DNA from: an uncultured Succinivibrio sp.
GTDB lineage: Bacteria; Pseudomonadota; Gammaproteobacteria; Enterobacterales; Succinivibrionaceae
Direction: 5' to 3'
DNA: 64,000 nt
Assembly: GCA_900770725.1 (NCBI GenBank)
Contig: CAAGLL010000007.1
Span: forward strand, 41,726 to 105,725
Shown here: one piece after another, positions 32,054-41,022 of the stretch
How positions within the stretch are numbered: the stretch's first letter is position 1
Layout of the letters: every line of letters begins with the position of its first letter
The notes under the pieces: model-generated
What the model was told of the DNA's origin: nothing
Seen by the model: the letters and a program-made list of their open reading frames with translations, nothing else
Database searches by the model: none
Translations under genes and position numbers: made by a program

Positions 32054-32893
32054 TCAGCGCGCTTTTGACAGGGTCTGCACCATCGCATTGCCCACAGCTT
32101 CATCCGAAGCGGGGTTCTGGCCGCTGATGAGTTCGCGGTCGATGACGATGTGCGACGTGAATGGCGGGGCGATCTCGATGTTCATGCCGGCGTTGAGCAG
32201 CGCATCCTCGACGTGGAATGGCATGTAGCTTTCATGCGCGACCTCGCCAGGCCATTCCTCGGCGTCGGAGAACACGGTCATGCGGTAGCCCTTGAAAGGG
32301 TACCCTTCGGCAAGCTCCATGGCCTGGCCAGCATCGTCCGCAGCCATCGCCTGCCTGAAAGCAGCGCTCTTTGGGATCGCGGCGAGGATCGCCGCTGGTC
32401 CGTGGCAGATGAAGCCGATGGGCTTTGAATCATCGTGGAACTTGGCGAGGAGCTGCCCGAGTTCCGGGTCCTGCATCAGGTCGGTCATCGGGGCATGCCC
32501 GCCGGGCACGAAGATCCCGTCATATGAGCCATAGCGCGATAGCGCCTCCTTGAGGGTGATGGGCTTGAGCGATGCAGCAAACTTCCTGGCCTCGGCGCGG
32601 CTGATGCCGCCTTTGAAGAAGGCGTCGCTGTCGGATCCTTTGTCCATCGCCGGCACGTTCCCCTTTGGCGTGGCGAGATCGATCTCGTAGCCTGCCTTCC
32701 TCATGATGAGAGATGGCACGGCAAGCTCGTTGAGAAAGTAGCCGACTGGGGCGGACTTCCCGCCGCGGAGCGCCATCTGGGTCTCAGAGGACGCTACGAC
32801 CAGAACCTTTCCGCCTGCGGCGGCGGAGCCTGCGGCGGCGGAGCCTGCGGCCGCCAGCGCGGCGGCTGCAAGTGCGATCTTCAATGCTTTCAT
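32054..32893 (-). CDS. Exported DJ-1/PfpI-family protein (Hsp31-like)
   Basis: A 279-residue protein of the class I glutamine-amidotransferase-like superfamily. The nucleophile elbow GFICHGPAAI places the likely catalytic Cys at 163, with SYDGIFVPGGHAPM upstream. Relatives act as glyoxalases, deglycases or chaperones. Unusually it starts with an Ala-rich signal peptide that contains a tandem SAAAG repeat, so it is probably periplasmic. ATG 32893 has AAGGAG upstream. With the next gene and the HxlR regulator it looks like an electrophile or oxidative stress group. Confidence 0.87.
   Translation of the reverse strand: MKALKIALAAAALAAAGSAAAGSAAAGGKVLVVASSETQMALRGGKSAPVGYFLNELAVPSLIMRKAGYEIDLATPKGNVPAMDKGSDSDAFFKGGISRAEARKFAASLKPITLKEALSRYGSYDGIFVPGGHAPMTDLMQDPELGQLLAKFHDDSKPIGFICHGPAAILAAIPKSAAFRQAMAADDAGQAMELAEGYPFKGYRMTVFSDAEEWPGEVAHESYMPFHVEDALLNAGMNIEIAPPFTSHIVIDRELISGQNPASDEAVGNAMVQTLSKAR
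32816..32845 (-). repeat. Tandem 15-base repeat in a signal peptide
   Basis: Two identical consecutive 15-base units encode the repeated SAAAG segment in the DJ-1-like signal sequence. Slippage would change signal length in steps of five residues without a frameshift. Confidence 0.75.
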
Positions 32894-32941
32894 GCAAATC
32901 TCCTTCAAATGCGTGCGATTGCAGTTTTTGACCCTGCTGGG

Positions 32942-33462
32942 CTAGTGCGCCTTGCGCACGGAAAAAGCAGCCTTGACCAAGCCGTCGATCCAGTCCTGGT
33001 GGCCGTTGATCATCGGGTTGGGATGGGCGTTGTGGAGTTTCCTCGCCCCGCCGCCGCGCTGGGACTCCTGGGTGAGGATCTCACGCGGCCGCCTTCGAGA
33101 TCCTCGATTAGCCAGGCGTGAACGACGTCGATGCCCTCATCGCCTTCGCCGTCGCTCCAGCCGTGCCAGGAGATCCTGCCAGGCCTGCCCTCAGAGGGGG
33201 CTGAAAGCTCGACCACCTGGGCGTTGATGGGGAAGCCGAAGGTCTTGAAGAAGAACTTTTCCTTATCGTGCAGCTCCTCGCCTTCCTTGATGCTCACGTC
33301 AGAGGCGTTCGAGTAATAGGTTGGCCAAAGCGCTGCCTTGATCAGAAAGGGCCACACGTCCTCGGCGGCGAGCCCCTTCACGATGGCCTCGTTCGAGGCG
33401 AAGTTGTCGGTGGTGCCGGGGAGGTAGCCCTCAGGCCAGTTGATCGCGTTCATCATGGTCAT
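32942..33462 (-). pseudogene. SRPBCC-family protein gene, frameshifted
   Basis: The first 120 codons encode a START/SRPBCC-like protein (AEDVWPFLIKAALWPTYYSN; PGRISWHGWSDG; VHAWLIEDLEGGRV). Near 33087 the frame breaks: the annotated reading ends in Ser/Arg-rich nonsense, while the neighbouring frame continues with ILTQESQRGGGARK and INGHQDWIDGLVKAAFS, the expected C-terminal helix of the family, to a TAG at 32942-32944. A single missing base explains it. It may be a real inactivation or a sequencing error. It probably belongs with the DJ-1 gene under HxlR control. Confidence 0.83.
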
Positions 33463-33525
33463 TTTCTTGTCTCCAGTCTTGGTTGATGTGGTACAGCCAA
33501 TTCTGCATATTGCAATCCAAAGAAC

Positions 33526-33552
33526 AAGTACGCACTTTTTTGAAATGTACTT
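33526..33552. promoter_or_regulatory. Candidate HxlR operator
   Basis: Inverted repeat AAGTAC-N15-GTACTT in the AT-rich divergent region between the SRPBCC and hxlR-type genes. Dyads with GTAC halves are usual for this regulator family. Assignment by position only. Confidence 0.45.
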
Positions 33553-33658
33553 ACCTAAAAGAGTTTATTTCTGAAATAAAATAGATTAATTATGAAAGAA
33601 AGATCAGTCCCAGGCGCGGTATTGCCTAACAAAGGCGCTGAATGTAGGATCCAGTGGC

Positions 33659-33679
33659 GTCATGTTTCTGGTACATGAC
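33659..33679. promoter_or_regulatory. Second candidate operator upstream of the HxlR gene
   Basis: Perfect 7-base inverted repeat GTCATGT-N7-ACATGAC, 69 bases before the regulator start. It could serve autoregulation. A GGAAAG-CGC-CTTTCC hairpin follows at 33684-33698. Confidence 0.4.
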
Positions 33680-33748
33680 AAAAGGAAAGCGCCTTTCCAA
33701 AAGGCATGAACAGTAGAAAAACACCGCGTAAGGCTTCAGGAGGATTCA

Positions 33749-34144
33749 ATGGAGAGCAGGAGCGTTGAGTACGGCGGGAAGGAGTACATCTGCCCGCTCG
33801 AGCTTGCGATGGATCTCATAGGAGGCAAGTGGAAGCCGCTGATGATCTTCCACCTGCGCCACGGGCCGCTGAGATCGTGCGATCTGCAGCGCACGCTGAC
33901 GGGCATATCCACCAAGATGTTCACGCAGACGGCGCGCGAGCTCGAGCACTCGGGGATCATCTCCCGCCAGATCTACCCCGTGATCCCGCCGCGCGTCGAC
34001 TACTCGCTCACCGAGCTTGGGCAAAGCGTGGTCCCGCAGGTGGTGGAACTCGCCCGCTGGGGCAACGCCATCAGCGGAGGGCGCTTCGACATTGACACCT
34101 GCGATCTCCCGGAAGGTAAGGCGCCTGGGAAAAGCCAGGCATGA
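33749..34144 (+). CDS. HxlR-family transcriptional regulator
   Basis: Winged-helix regulator of 131 residues with the family opening CPLELAMDLIGGKWKPLMIF (Cys 15 in the position used for redox or electrophile sensing in several members), recognition region STKMFTQTARELEHSGII, and wing PPRVDYSLTELGQ. AGGAGG at 33739-33744 fixes ATG 33749. It is divergent from the SRPBCC and DJ-1 genes, a common arrangement for an HxlR repressor and its targets. Confidence 0.94.
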   Translation: MESRSVEYGGKEYICPLELAMDLIGGKWKPLMIFHLRHGPLRSCDLQRTLTGISTKMFTQTARELEHSGIISRQIYPVIPPRVDYSLTELGQSVVPQVVELARWGNAISGGRFDIDTCDLPEGKAPGKSQA

Positions 34145-34631
34145 TCCGGCGCCGCCTCTCCTGGCCCAAGCTGCAGGCGGCTCATTGGGATACCGCGCCA
34201 TGGCCTTTTGGCCTCTCTTTTGGTACGCGCCAGCAGGTCGTGAAACGCATCATTGCGGGTAAAATAATCTGTCTTCCATCAAGCGCTCAGGCTTCAGACA
34301 GGAAGGAATATCATCAAGCCTGCGTTTTGCTTCAAATTTCGCCTAGATGCTTCAGGAACCCTTGCGCCGCAAGGCTTTTCCAAATTATGAAGCGCATAAA
34401 TCCAGCCTTTGCGCCGACACGGATTTCCACCTTCCTTATTTCAGAAACATGGGATCGCCTTCACAAATTTGAATCCTTTTTGCCTTGGAGGTGAATATCG
34501 TCATGATCATGGGCGTTTTTGAAATGGCACTTTGCCCTGAACGCTACCAAACTCATGACAGCTTCAGTCAAGAACCAAGCAGACAAGAACAAACATTTTA
34601 GGAAAAGCTTTCAGCCTTTGGAGGGCCATCC
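34145..34631. other. Intergenic region upstream of fucI
   Basis: 487 bases without a credible gene; an open frame at 34141-34494 lacks a ribosome site and looks random. Seen in it: a weak terminator for hxlR (CCTTGC-GCC-GCAAGG then CTTTT, 34360-34379), a perfect CATGATCATG palindrome at 34502-34511 that could be an operator, and GGAGG at 34620-34624 ahead of fucI. I could not pick a convincing promoter. Confidence 0.5.
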
Positions 34632-36431
34632 ATGACAGCAAACCGTTACATCGGCCATTATCCAGTGGTGGGCATCCGCCCGATCATCGACGCCAGGCTC
34701 GGACCTTTGCAGGTCCGCCAGAGCCTTGAGGAACAGACCATGGGCATGGCCAAGGCAGCCGCCAACCTCATCAGCTCGAACCTCAAGTACACCAACGGCG
34801 AGCCGGTGAAGGTCATCATCTCAGACACCACCATCGGCCGCGCCGCCGAGGCTGCCCGCTGCGACGCCAAGTTCCGCGACGAGGGCGTGGACATCACGCT
34901 GTCCGTCTCCCCTTGCTGGTGCTACGGTGCCGAGACCATGGACTTGAACCCGCACACCATCAAGGGCGTGTGGGGCCTGAACGCCACCGAGCGCCCGGGC
35001 GCGGTTTACCTCGCCTGCGTGCTTGCAGCCTACTCCCAGAAGGGCCTGCCTGCGTTCGGCATCTACGGCCGCGACGTCCAGGAAGCCGATGACCGCAACA
35101 TCCCTGCCGACGTGCAGGAGAAGATCTTAAGGTTCGCCCGCGCCGCAGTTGCTGCTGCGACCATGCGCGGCAAGAGCTACCTCCAGATCGGCTCCGTGTG
35201 CATGGGCATCGCCGGCTCCATGATCAACAACGACTTCTTCGAGGACTACCTCGGGATGCGCGTCGAGAGCGTCGACGAGGTCGAGGTGCTGCGCCGCATC
35301 GAGGAGCACATCTACGACGAGGACGAGTACCAGAAGGCGCTCAAGTGGGCCAAGGAGAAGTGCCCGATCGGGTTTGACAAGAACCCTGAGTTCGTCCGCA
35401 GCAGCCCCGAGGTCATCGAGCGCAACTTCGAGTTCTCGGTCAAGTGCATGATCATCATCCGCGACCTGATGTGCGGCAACAAGAACCTGCCCAAGGGCCG
35501 CGAGGAGGAGATGCTCGGCTTCAACGCCATCGTCGGCGGCTTCCAGGGCCAGAGGCAGTGGACCGACCACTTCCCTGACACCGACTTCGCCGAGGCGCTG
35601 CTCAACTCCAACTTCGACTGGAACGGCCGCCGCGAGCCGTACATCCTGGGCACCGAGAACGACACCTTGAACGCCACGACCATGCTGTTCGAGAAGCTCC
35701 TGACCAACCGCCCGGCGATGTTCTCGGACGTCAGGACCATGTGGTCTGCAGAGTCCGTCAAGCGCGTCACCGGCTACGGCATCGAGGGCCATGCCCGCGA
35801 CGCTGGCGGCTTCCTGCACCTCATCAACTCCGGCGCCACCTGCCTGGAGGCTTCCGGCAAGTGCCTGGACAAGGACGGCAAGCCTTACATGCCGACCTGG
35901 TGGGAGGAGACCGACCACGATGTCGAGGAGTGCCTCAAGGCCACGCAGTGGTGCCCTTCGGACAACGGCTACTTCCGCGGCGGCGGGTACTCGTCCCGCT
36001 TCGCCACCGAGGCCGAGATGCCGGTCACCATGGCCCGCCTTAACATCGTCAAGGGCCTGGGCCCGGTGATGCAAATAGCCGAGGGCTGGACCGTGAACCT
36101 GCCTGCCAAGGTCACCGATACGCTCTGGAAGCGCACCGACTACACCTGGCCTTGCACCTGGTTCACTCCGCGCTGCGGCAGCGGAGATGCCTTCAAGGAC
36201 GCCTACCAGGTCATGAACCGCTGGGGCGCCAACCACGGCGCGACCGTCTACGGCCATGTCGGCGCAGACCTCATCACCCTCTGCTCGATGCTGAGGATCC
36301 CGGTGTGCATGCACAACGTCCCTGAGGAGCAGATCTTCAGGCCGTCCGCCTGGAACTCCTTCGGCACCGATCCTGAGGGCTCGGACTACCGCGCCTGCAA
36401 GAACTTCGGGCCGCTGTTCGGCAAGATCTAA
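34632..36431 (+). CDS. fucI: L-fucose isomerase
   Basis: Converts L-fucose to L-fuculose in the cytoplasm (also D-arabinose to D-ribulose). It has 599 residues (E. coli FucI 591) with all catalytic residues visible: Glu 342 in GTENDTLN, Asp 366 in FSDVRTMWS and His 535 in GANHGATVYGH, matching E. coli Glu 337, Asp 361, His 528. The family opening VGIRPIIDAR is present. It starts a co-directional cluster with fucU 39 bases later. Fuculokinase and fuculose-phosphate aldolase genes are not in the window. Confidence 0.98.
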   Translation: MTANRYIGHYPVVGIRPIIDARLGPLQVRQSLEEQTMGMAKAAANLISSNLKYTNGEPVKVIISDTTIGRAAEAARCDAKFRDEGVDITLSVSPCWCYGAETMDLNPHTIKGVWGLNATERPGAVYLACVLAAYSQKGLPAFGIYGRDVQEADDRNIPADVQEKILRFARAAVAAATMRGKSYLQIGSVCMGIAGSMINNDFFEDYLGMRVESVDEVEVLRRIEEHIYDEDEYQKALKWAKEKCPIGFDKNPEFVRSSPEVIERNFEFSVKCMIIIRDLMCGNKNLPKGREEEMLGFNAIVGGFQGQRQWTDHFPDTDFAEALLNSNFDWNGRREPYILGTENDTLNATTMLFEKLLTNRPAMFSDVRTMWSAESVKRVTGYGIEGHARDAGGFLHLINSGATCLEASGKCLDKDGKPYMPTWWEETDHDVEECLKATQWCPSDNGYFRGGGYSSRFATEAEMPVTMARLNIVKGLGPVMQIAEGWTVNLPAKVTDTLWKRTDYTWPCTWFTPRCGSGDAFKDAYQVMNRWGANHGATVYGHVGADLITLCSMLRIPVCMHNVPEEQIFRPSAWNSFGTDPEGSDYRACKNFGPLFGKI

Positions 36432-36470
36432 AGAGGAGGCGGAGGCCCGGCGACGGGCCTCCGTAAATGG

Positions 36471-36923
36471 ATGCTCAAGGGAATTTCACCGCTCATCACC
36501 CCGGAGCTGGCCTTCGTGCTCGACGCGATGGGCCATGGCGACGGATTGGTGATAGCAGACGCCAACTTCCCGGCAGAGGAGCTTGCCAAGCGCGATGTCG
36601 TGAGGCTTCCGGGCTCCAGCGCCGTGGAAGTGCTGCGCGCCGTGCTGCAGGTCATCGGCCCCGACGTCCTGCACGAGAACCCTGGCTACGTGATGCAGCC
36701 TGATCCTAACGACAAGGCGGTCAAGGGCGAGCCTGAGATCTTCGCGGAGTTCGAGCGCGAGCTTGCAAAGGAGGGATCGCATCCTTCCAAGAAGGTCGGC
36801 CGCTACGAGAGGCAGGACTTCTACCGCCGCGCCTCCGAGGCGTTCGCCATAGTGCAGACCGGCGAGTCGAGGCTCTACGGGAATGTGTTTTTGTACAAGG
36901 GAGTCATAGTGCCGGAGGCCTGA
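36471..36923 (+). CDS. fucU: L-fucose mutarotase FucU
   Basis: Interconverts alpha and beta anomers of L-fucose. It is a 150-residue RbsD/FucU-family protein: LLTP-like opening LKGISPLITPEL, catalytic His 22 in DAMGHGDGLVIADANFP, and the C-terminal VQTGESRLYGNVFLYKGV block. It follows fucI as in other fucose loci and is followed 30 bases later by the BNR-fold gene. Confidence 0.96.
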   Translation: MLKGISPLITPELAFVLDAMGHGDGLVIADANFPAEELAKRDVVRLPGSSAVEVLRAVLQVIGPDVLHENPGYVMQPDPNDKAVKGEPEIFAEFERELAKEGSHPSKKVGRYERQDFYRRASEAFAIVQTGESRLYGNVFLYKGVIVPEA

Positions 36924-36953
36924 GGCTTCTGGCATGGCTTTGAGGAGAGCTTG

Positions 36954-37967
36954 ATGGGCGTTCAGATGGAATGGTCGGCGATGGCCGCGGTCAATCCGCG
37001 CTTTGCGATGTGCCACGCCTCGACGATCCTCCCGCGTGATGACGGCAGCGTGCTCTGCGCCTTCTTTGCAGGAAGCGCCGAGGGCGCGGCCGACACCGGG
37101 ATCTGGATGTGCTCAGTCAAGGACGGGCAGGGCAGCGAGCCTGTCCTGGTGGCCTCGGGCAGCGAGGCGCACTGGAACCCGGTGCTCTTCACCTACCCCG
37201 ACGGGGCCGTGGGCCTCATCTACAAGGTTGGCAACGTCATCGCCTCGTGGCGCTCGTACGTCTGCCGCTCGGAGGATGGCGGGAAGAGCTTTTCAAAGCC
37301 CCGCGAACTCGTGCCGGGCGACTGCGGCGGGCGCGGGCCGGTGCGCAACCAGCCCATAGTGCTCAAGCGCGGCCGCGCCGGGCGCTACCTCTGCCCGGCC
37401 TCGCTCGAGGACGGGGAGTGGCGCGCCTTCTGCGACATCTCGGACGACGGGATGCAGACGCTGCACAAGAGCGCCGAGGTGAGGCTGTCGCGCGAGGATC
37501 TCGAAAAGACCCAGCAGGCCGAGCACGTGATCCCGCTCTCCTCGCAGTCATTCTCAGGGCGCGGGGTGATCCAGCCTGCGCTCTTCGAGGACCAGGGCGG
37601 CGTGCACATGCTCTTGCGCTCGTCGGCAGGCTGGATCTTCAGGAGCGATTCAGCTGACTTCGGGGAGACCTGGAGCGTTCCTTACTCAATAGGCATCCCC
37701 AACAACAACAGCGGGCTCAGCTGCGCCGTCCTGGACGGCACGCTGTACCTCGCATGCAACCCGGTGGCGGGCAATTTCGGGAGGAGGACGCCCATCACCC
37801 TGTTTTCGTCGCAAGACGGCAGATCCTTCCGCAAGGAAGCAGACATGGACAGCGCAGATGCGGAGTTCTCCTATCCATGCGTTACTGCCTCAGGCGGGTC
37901 GCTCTACGTGAGCTACACCTACATGAGGAAAAATATCCGCGTTATCAAGTACAAGCAAACCAAGTAA
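36954..37967 (+). CDS. BNR-repeat (sialidase-fold) protein
   Basis: A 337-residue six-bladed propeller-type protein of the BNR_2/exo-sialidase-like group. Asp-box motifs are visible (SEDGGKSFSKP near residue 105; SADFGETWSVP near 235; SQDGRSFRK near 285), and an early FAMCHASTILPRDDGSVLCAFF resembles the arginine-lacking opening of cytosolic relatives. There is no signal peptide, so it should act inside the cell. GAGGAG at 36942-36947 selects ATG 36954. It could hydrolyse or isomerise an imported glycoside; true sialidase activity is not established. Confidence 0.8.
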   Translation: MGVQMEWSAMAAVNPRFAMCHASTILPRDDGSVLCAFFAGSAEGAADTGIWMCSVKDGQGSEPVLVASGSEAHWNPVLFTYPDGAVGLIYKVGNVIASWRSYVCRSEDGGKSFSKPRELVPGDCGGRGPVRNQPIVLKRGRAGRYLCPASLEDGEWRAFCDISDDGMQTLHKSAEVRLSREDLEKTQQAEHVIPLSSQSFSGRGVIQPALFEDQGGVHMLLRSSAGWIFRSDSADFGETWSVPYSIGIPNNNSGLSCAVLDGTLYLACNPVAGNFGRRTPITLFSSQDGRSFRKEADMDSADAEFSYPCVTASGGSLYVSYTYMRKNIRVIKYKQTK

Positions 37968-37995
37968 TTTCAAACGACATTTTGAGGAGATCAAC

Positions 37996-38958
37996 ATGAA
38001 GACCATCAAGGCTCTTGTTGCCGCAGCCGCTGTCGCGGCCGCTATGTGCGCCGCAGGCACTGCCATGGCTGCCTATCCTGACGGAAAGGACGTCACCGTC
38101 ATCATCCCGAAGAACCCGGGCGGCGGCACTGACACCACCGCGCGCGGCGTGATCCAGATGATGCAGAAGGACATGGGCAACATCCATTTCGTCTGCGTCA
38201 ACAAGCCTGACGGGAACGGCATCGTCGGCATGCAGGACGTCGCCAACGCCAAGCCTGACGGGCACACCCTGGGCATGGTCACCGTTGAGCTGGACATCTT
38301 CCCGCACCAGGGCAAGACCAAGCTCTCCTACAAGGACTTCGACTCCGTCATCGCCCCGATCGCAGCCCCGGCTGCCCTGATCGTCCCGGCCAAGGCCCCG
38401 TACAACAGCCTTGACGACTTCATCGCCTATCTCAAGAAGAATCCTGGCAAGGTGATGATGGGCAACTCCGGCATGGGCGCCATCTGGCACATCGCCACCA
38501 TGGCCATGGAGAAGGAGTTCGGCGTCAAGGTCAAGCACATCCCTTATCCTAAGGGGACTGCTGACATCGCAGCTGCCATGGCTGGCGGCCACATCGACGG
38601 CACCCTGGCTGATCCTTCGTCCTTCAAGTCCCAGATCGAGGCTGGCAACCTGAAGATCCTCGCGGTGATGGCCGACAAGCGCACCAAGATGTTCCCGGAT
38701 GTCCCGACCTTCAAGGAGCTGGGCCACAACATGGCCATCCGCGCCTGGGCTACCCTGGTCGCCCCGAAGGGCACTCCTGCTGACGTGATGAAGACCCTGC
38801 GCGACAGCGCCACCCGCGTTGCTGCCAGCGAGGAGTTCACCTCCTACTTCCTCAAGCAGGGCATCGACCCGACTGACATCATCGGCGAGGACGCCAACAA
38901 GATGATGGCCAACGACGACGCCATGTACGCCGAGTTCCTGGCTGCCCTGAAGAAGTAA
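37996..38958 (+). CDS. tctC: Tripartite tricarboxylate transporter binding protein (TctC/Bug family)
   Basis: Periplasmic binding protein, 320 residues. An Ala-rich signal peptide is cut near GTAMAAYPDG, then family blocks VTVIIPKNPGGGTDTTAR, NKPDGNGIVGMQDVANAKPDG and LAVMADKRTKMFPDVPTFKE. It belongs with tctB and tctA immediately downstream. Codon choice looks like a highly expressed gene: of 19 Pro codons, 11 are CCG and 8 CCT, with no CCC or CCA. The ligand is probably a carboxylate; family sequence does not reveal which. Confidence 0.95.
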   Translation: MKTIKALVAAAAVAAAMCAAGTAMAAYPDGKDVTVIIPKNPGGGTDTTARGVIQMMQKDMGNIHFVCVNKPDGNGIVGMQDVANAKPDGHTLGMVTVELDIFPHQGKTKLSYKDFDSVIAPIAAPAALIVPAKAPYNSLDDFIAYLKKNPGKVMMGNSGMGAIWHIATMAMEKEFGVKVKHIPYPKGTADIAAAMAGGHIDGTLADPSSFKSQIEAGNLKILAVMADKRTKMFPDVPTFKELGHNMAIRAWATLVAPKGTPADVMKTLRDSATRVAASEEFTSYFLKQGIDPTDIIGEDANKMMANDDAMYAEFLAALKK

Positions 38959-38975
38959 GCGAGGAAGGCGCCCCC

Positions 38976-39449
38976 ATGGCAAACATGAAGAACTGCAACC
39001 TCTGCATTGCCGCGCTGACGGCAGTCGTGGGGGCGTCCATTGCCGTAACCTCCTACGATTACGGCATAGGGGTCACGGAGTTCGGCCCGGGTGCCGGATT
39101 CTGGCCCTTCATCTTGGGCGTGGCGCTCATCTTGAACGCCGCGGCCATCTTCCTGGACACGATGCTGAACCTGAAGTCCTACGCCGATGAGGTGGTCGTG
39201 CTGCGCTCGCCAGGGTGCTTCAAGGCCTACAAGCTCATGGCGATGGTCGTAGCCTATGCCGTGCTCATCTACGTGCTGGGCTTCTACATCGCGTCCTTCC
39301 TATTCCTCGCAGCCGCAATGCGCTTCCTGGGGCTTGAGAAGAAGCTGCTCATCCTGGCAGTGTCCCTCATCTTCCTAGGCATAGTCTGGCTGCTGTTCGC
39401 CAAGGCGCTGCACATCACGCTGCCGCGCCCGATCTTCTGGGAGGGCTGA
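38976..39449 (+). CDS. tctB: Tripartite tricarboxylate transporter small subunit TctB
   Basis: Small membrane subunit of 157 residues with four predicted membrane helices and the characteristic GPGAGFWPFILGVALI block near residues 30-45. It lies between tctC and tctA, 17 bases after the former and 2 before the latter. Confidence 0.93.
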   Translation: MANMKNCNLCIAALTAVVGASIAVTSYDYGIGVTEFGPGAGFWPFILGVALILNAAAIFLDTMLNLKSYADEVVVLRSPGCFKAYKLMAMVVAYAVLIYVLGFYIASFLFLAAAMRFLGLEKKLLILAVSLIFLGIVWLLFAKALHITLPRPIFWEG

Positions 39450-39451
39450 TC

Positions 39452-40945
39452 ATGGACGCAATAATCGCGGCCTTCTCGCAGGTCTTTTCGATATACAACT
39501 TCCTGCTCCTGGTGCTGGGCACCGTAGTTGGCATATTCATCGGCGCCATGCCGGGCCTCTCGGTCAACATGGGGCTGGCGCTGCTCTTCCCGATCACCTT
39601 CACGGTAGGCGGCTTGGGCGGCATCATCATGCTCCTTGGCATCTACTGCGGGGCCATCTACGGCGGATCGATCACGGCAATACTGCTAAAGACGCCAGGA
39701 ACCCCGGCGTCGGCCGCGACCACGCTCGACGGCTACCCGATGGCCATCATCAACGGGCAGCCGGGCAGGGCGCTCTCCATCTCGACGACCGCCTCGACCT
39801 TCGGCGGCGTGTTCTCGGTGGTTTGCCTGATCCTCTTTGCCCCGATGCTCGCGAAGATCGCGCTGCAGTTCTCGAAGCCTGAGTACTTCGCGCTGGCAGT
39901 CTTCGGCATCAGCATGGTGACCTCGGTCTCCTCAGGCTCGGTGCTCAAGGGCATCGTAGGCTGCATCGTGGGACTGTGGATCGCGACCATAGGCCTGGAC
40001 GCCATGTCCGGCATGGAGCGCTTCACCTTGGGCACGCTCTACCTCTCAGGCGGCGTCTCGTTCATGCCGATCCTCATCGGCCTCTTCGCCCTGACGCAGG
40101 TGTTCGTCAACTGCGAGGAGAGCGTCGGGACCAAGCAGCAGAAGTCCGACATCAAGATCGACAGCGTGCTGCCTTCCTGCGCCGACGTGAAGCTCACTCT
40201 GCCCACGCTCGTGCGCTCCTCCGCGATCGGCACCTTCATCGGCTGCGTGCCGGGCACCGGCGGCGACATCGGGTCCTGGATCTCCTACAACCAGGCCAAG
40301 GTCTGGGCCAAGGACTCCTCGCAGTTCGGCAAGGGCGACCCGCGCGGCATCGCAGCATCCGAGTCAGGCAACAACTCGGTGGTCGGCGGCGCCTTCATCC
40401 CGGTGCTGACGCTGGGCATCCCCGGCGACGGAGCCACCGCGATCATCCTGGGCGCGCTGATGGTCCACGGGATCCAGCCGGGCCCGCTGCTCTTCGTGAA
40501 CAACCCTGCGGGCGTGTACACGATCTTCCTGGGGCTGCTGGCAGCGAACATCCTCATGGGCGCGTTCGGCTTCTCCTTCATCAGGATGTTTGCGCGCGTC
40601 GTGAACATTCCTCGCCAGATCCTGCTTCCGATCATCGCGGTGATGGCGATCATGGGCACCTATTCGTACAACAACTCGATGCCTGACGTCGCGATCATGG
40701 TCTGCGCCGGCATCGTGGGCTACTTCATGCACAAGGGCGGCATGAGCGTCCCGGGCGTGATCATCGGCATCATCCTGGGGAAGCTGGCCGAGGAGAACTT
40801 CACGGGCTCGCTGATGATGAGCGACGGCTCCGCGGTGGTGTTCCTGGAGCACCCGCTTTGCGCCGTGCTGCTCTTCCTCTCGGCGCTGAGCCTCTTCTCG
40901 CCGATGTACCGCCCGATGCTGCGCAAGCTCTTCGAGAACAGGTAG
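39452..40945 (+). CDS. tctA: Tripartite tricarboxylate transporter large subunit TctA
   Basis: Large permease of 497 residues with about eleven membrane helices and the family signatures IGAMPGLSVNMGLALLFPIT, KTPGTPASAATTLDGYPM and a second GCVPGTGGDIGSWISYNQAK. It completes a TTT transporter, driven by an ion gradient. A GC-rich hairpin follows its stop and may terminate or attenuate before the aldolase gene. Confidence 0.96.
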   Translation: MDAIIAAFSQVFSIYNFLLLVLGTVVGIFIGAMPGLSVNMGLALLFPITFTVGGLGGIIMLLGIYCGAIYGGSITAILLKTPGTPASAATTLDGYPMAIINGQPGRALSISTTASTFGGVFSVVCLILFAPMLAKIALQFSKPEYFALAVFGISMVTSVSSGSVLKGIVGCIVGLWIATIGLDAMSGMERFTLGTLYLSGGVSFMPILIGLFALTQVFVNCEESVGTKQQKSDIKIDSVLPSCADVKLTLPTLVRSSAIGTFIGCVPGTGGDIGSWISYNQAKVWAKDSSQFGKGDPRGIAASESGNNSVVGGAFIPVLTLGIPGDGATAIILGALMVHGIQPGPLLFVNNPAGVYTIFLGLLAANILMGAFGFSFIRMFARVVNIPRQILLPIIAVMAIMGTYSYNNSMPDVAIMVCAGIVGYFMHKGGMSVPGVIIGIILGKLAEENFTGSLMMSDGSAVVFLEHPLCAVLLFLSALSLFSPMYRPMLRKLFENR

Positions 40946-40952
40946 GGCTCAG

Positions 40953-40973
40953 GCCCTGCCCCTGGGGCAGGGC
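40953..40973 (+). terminator. Hairpin after tctA (terminator or attenuator)
   Basis: Perfect 10-base arms GCCCTGCCCC / GGGGCAGGGC around one base, followed only by TTT. Likely a partial terminator or 3'-end stabiliser. Confidence 0.6.
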
Positions 40974-41022
40974 TTTGGCAAGATATTGACAAGCAAACAA
41001 ACTTTGGAGTTTTGAAAGAGAA

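Noticed and set aside
34141..34494. Open frame of 117 codons after the HxlR gene
   Set aside because: No ribosome site, no protein-like pattern, and it runs through a hairpin; treated as intergenic.
35127..36314. 395-codon - strand frame opposite fucI
   Set aside because: Antisense to fucI, low-complexity Val/Ala/Gly/His composition.
36954..37967. Calling this gene a true secreted sialidase
   Set aside because: Asp-box repeats are present but there is no signal peptide and the catalytic set could not be confirmed.
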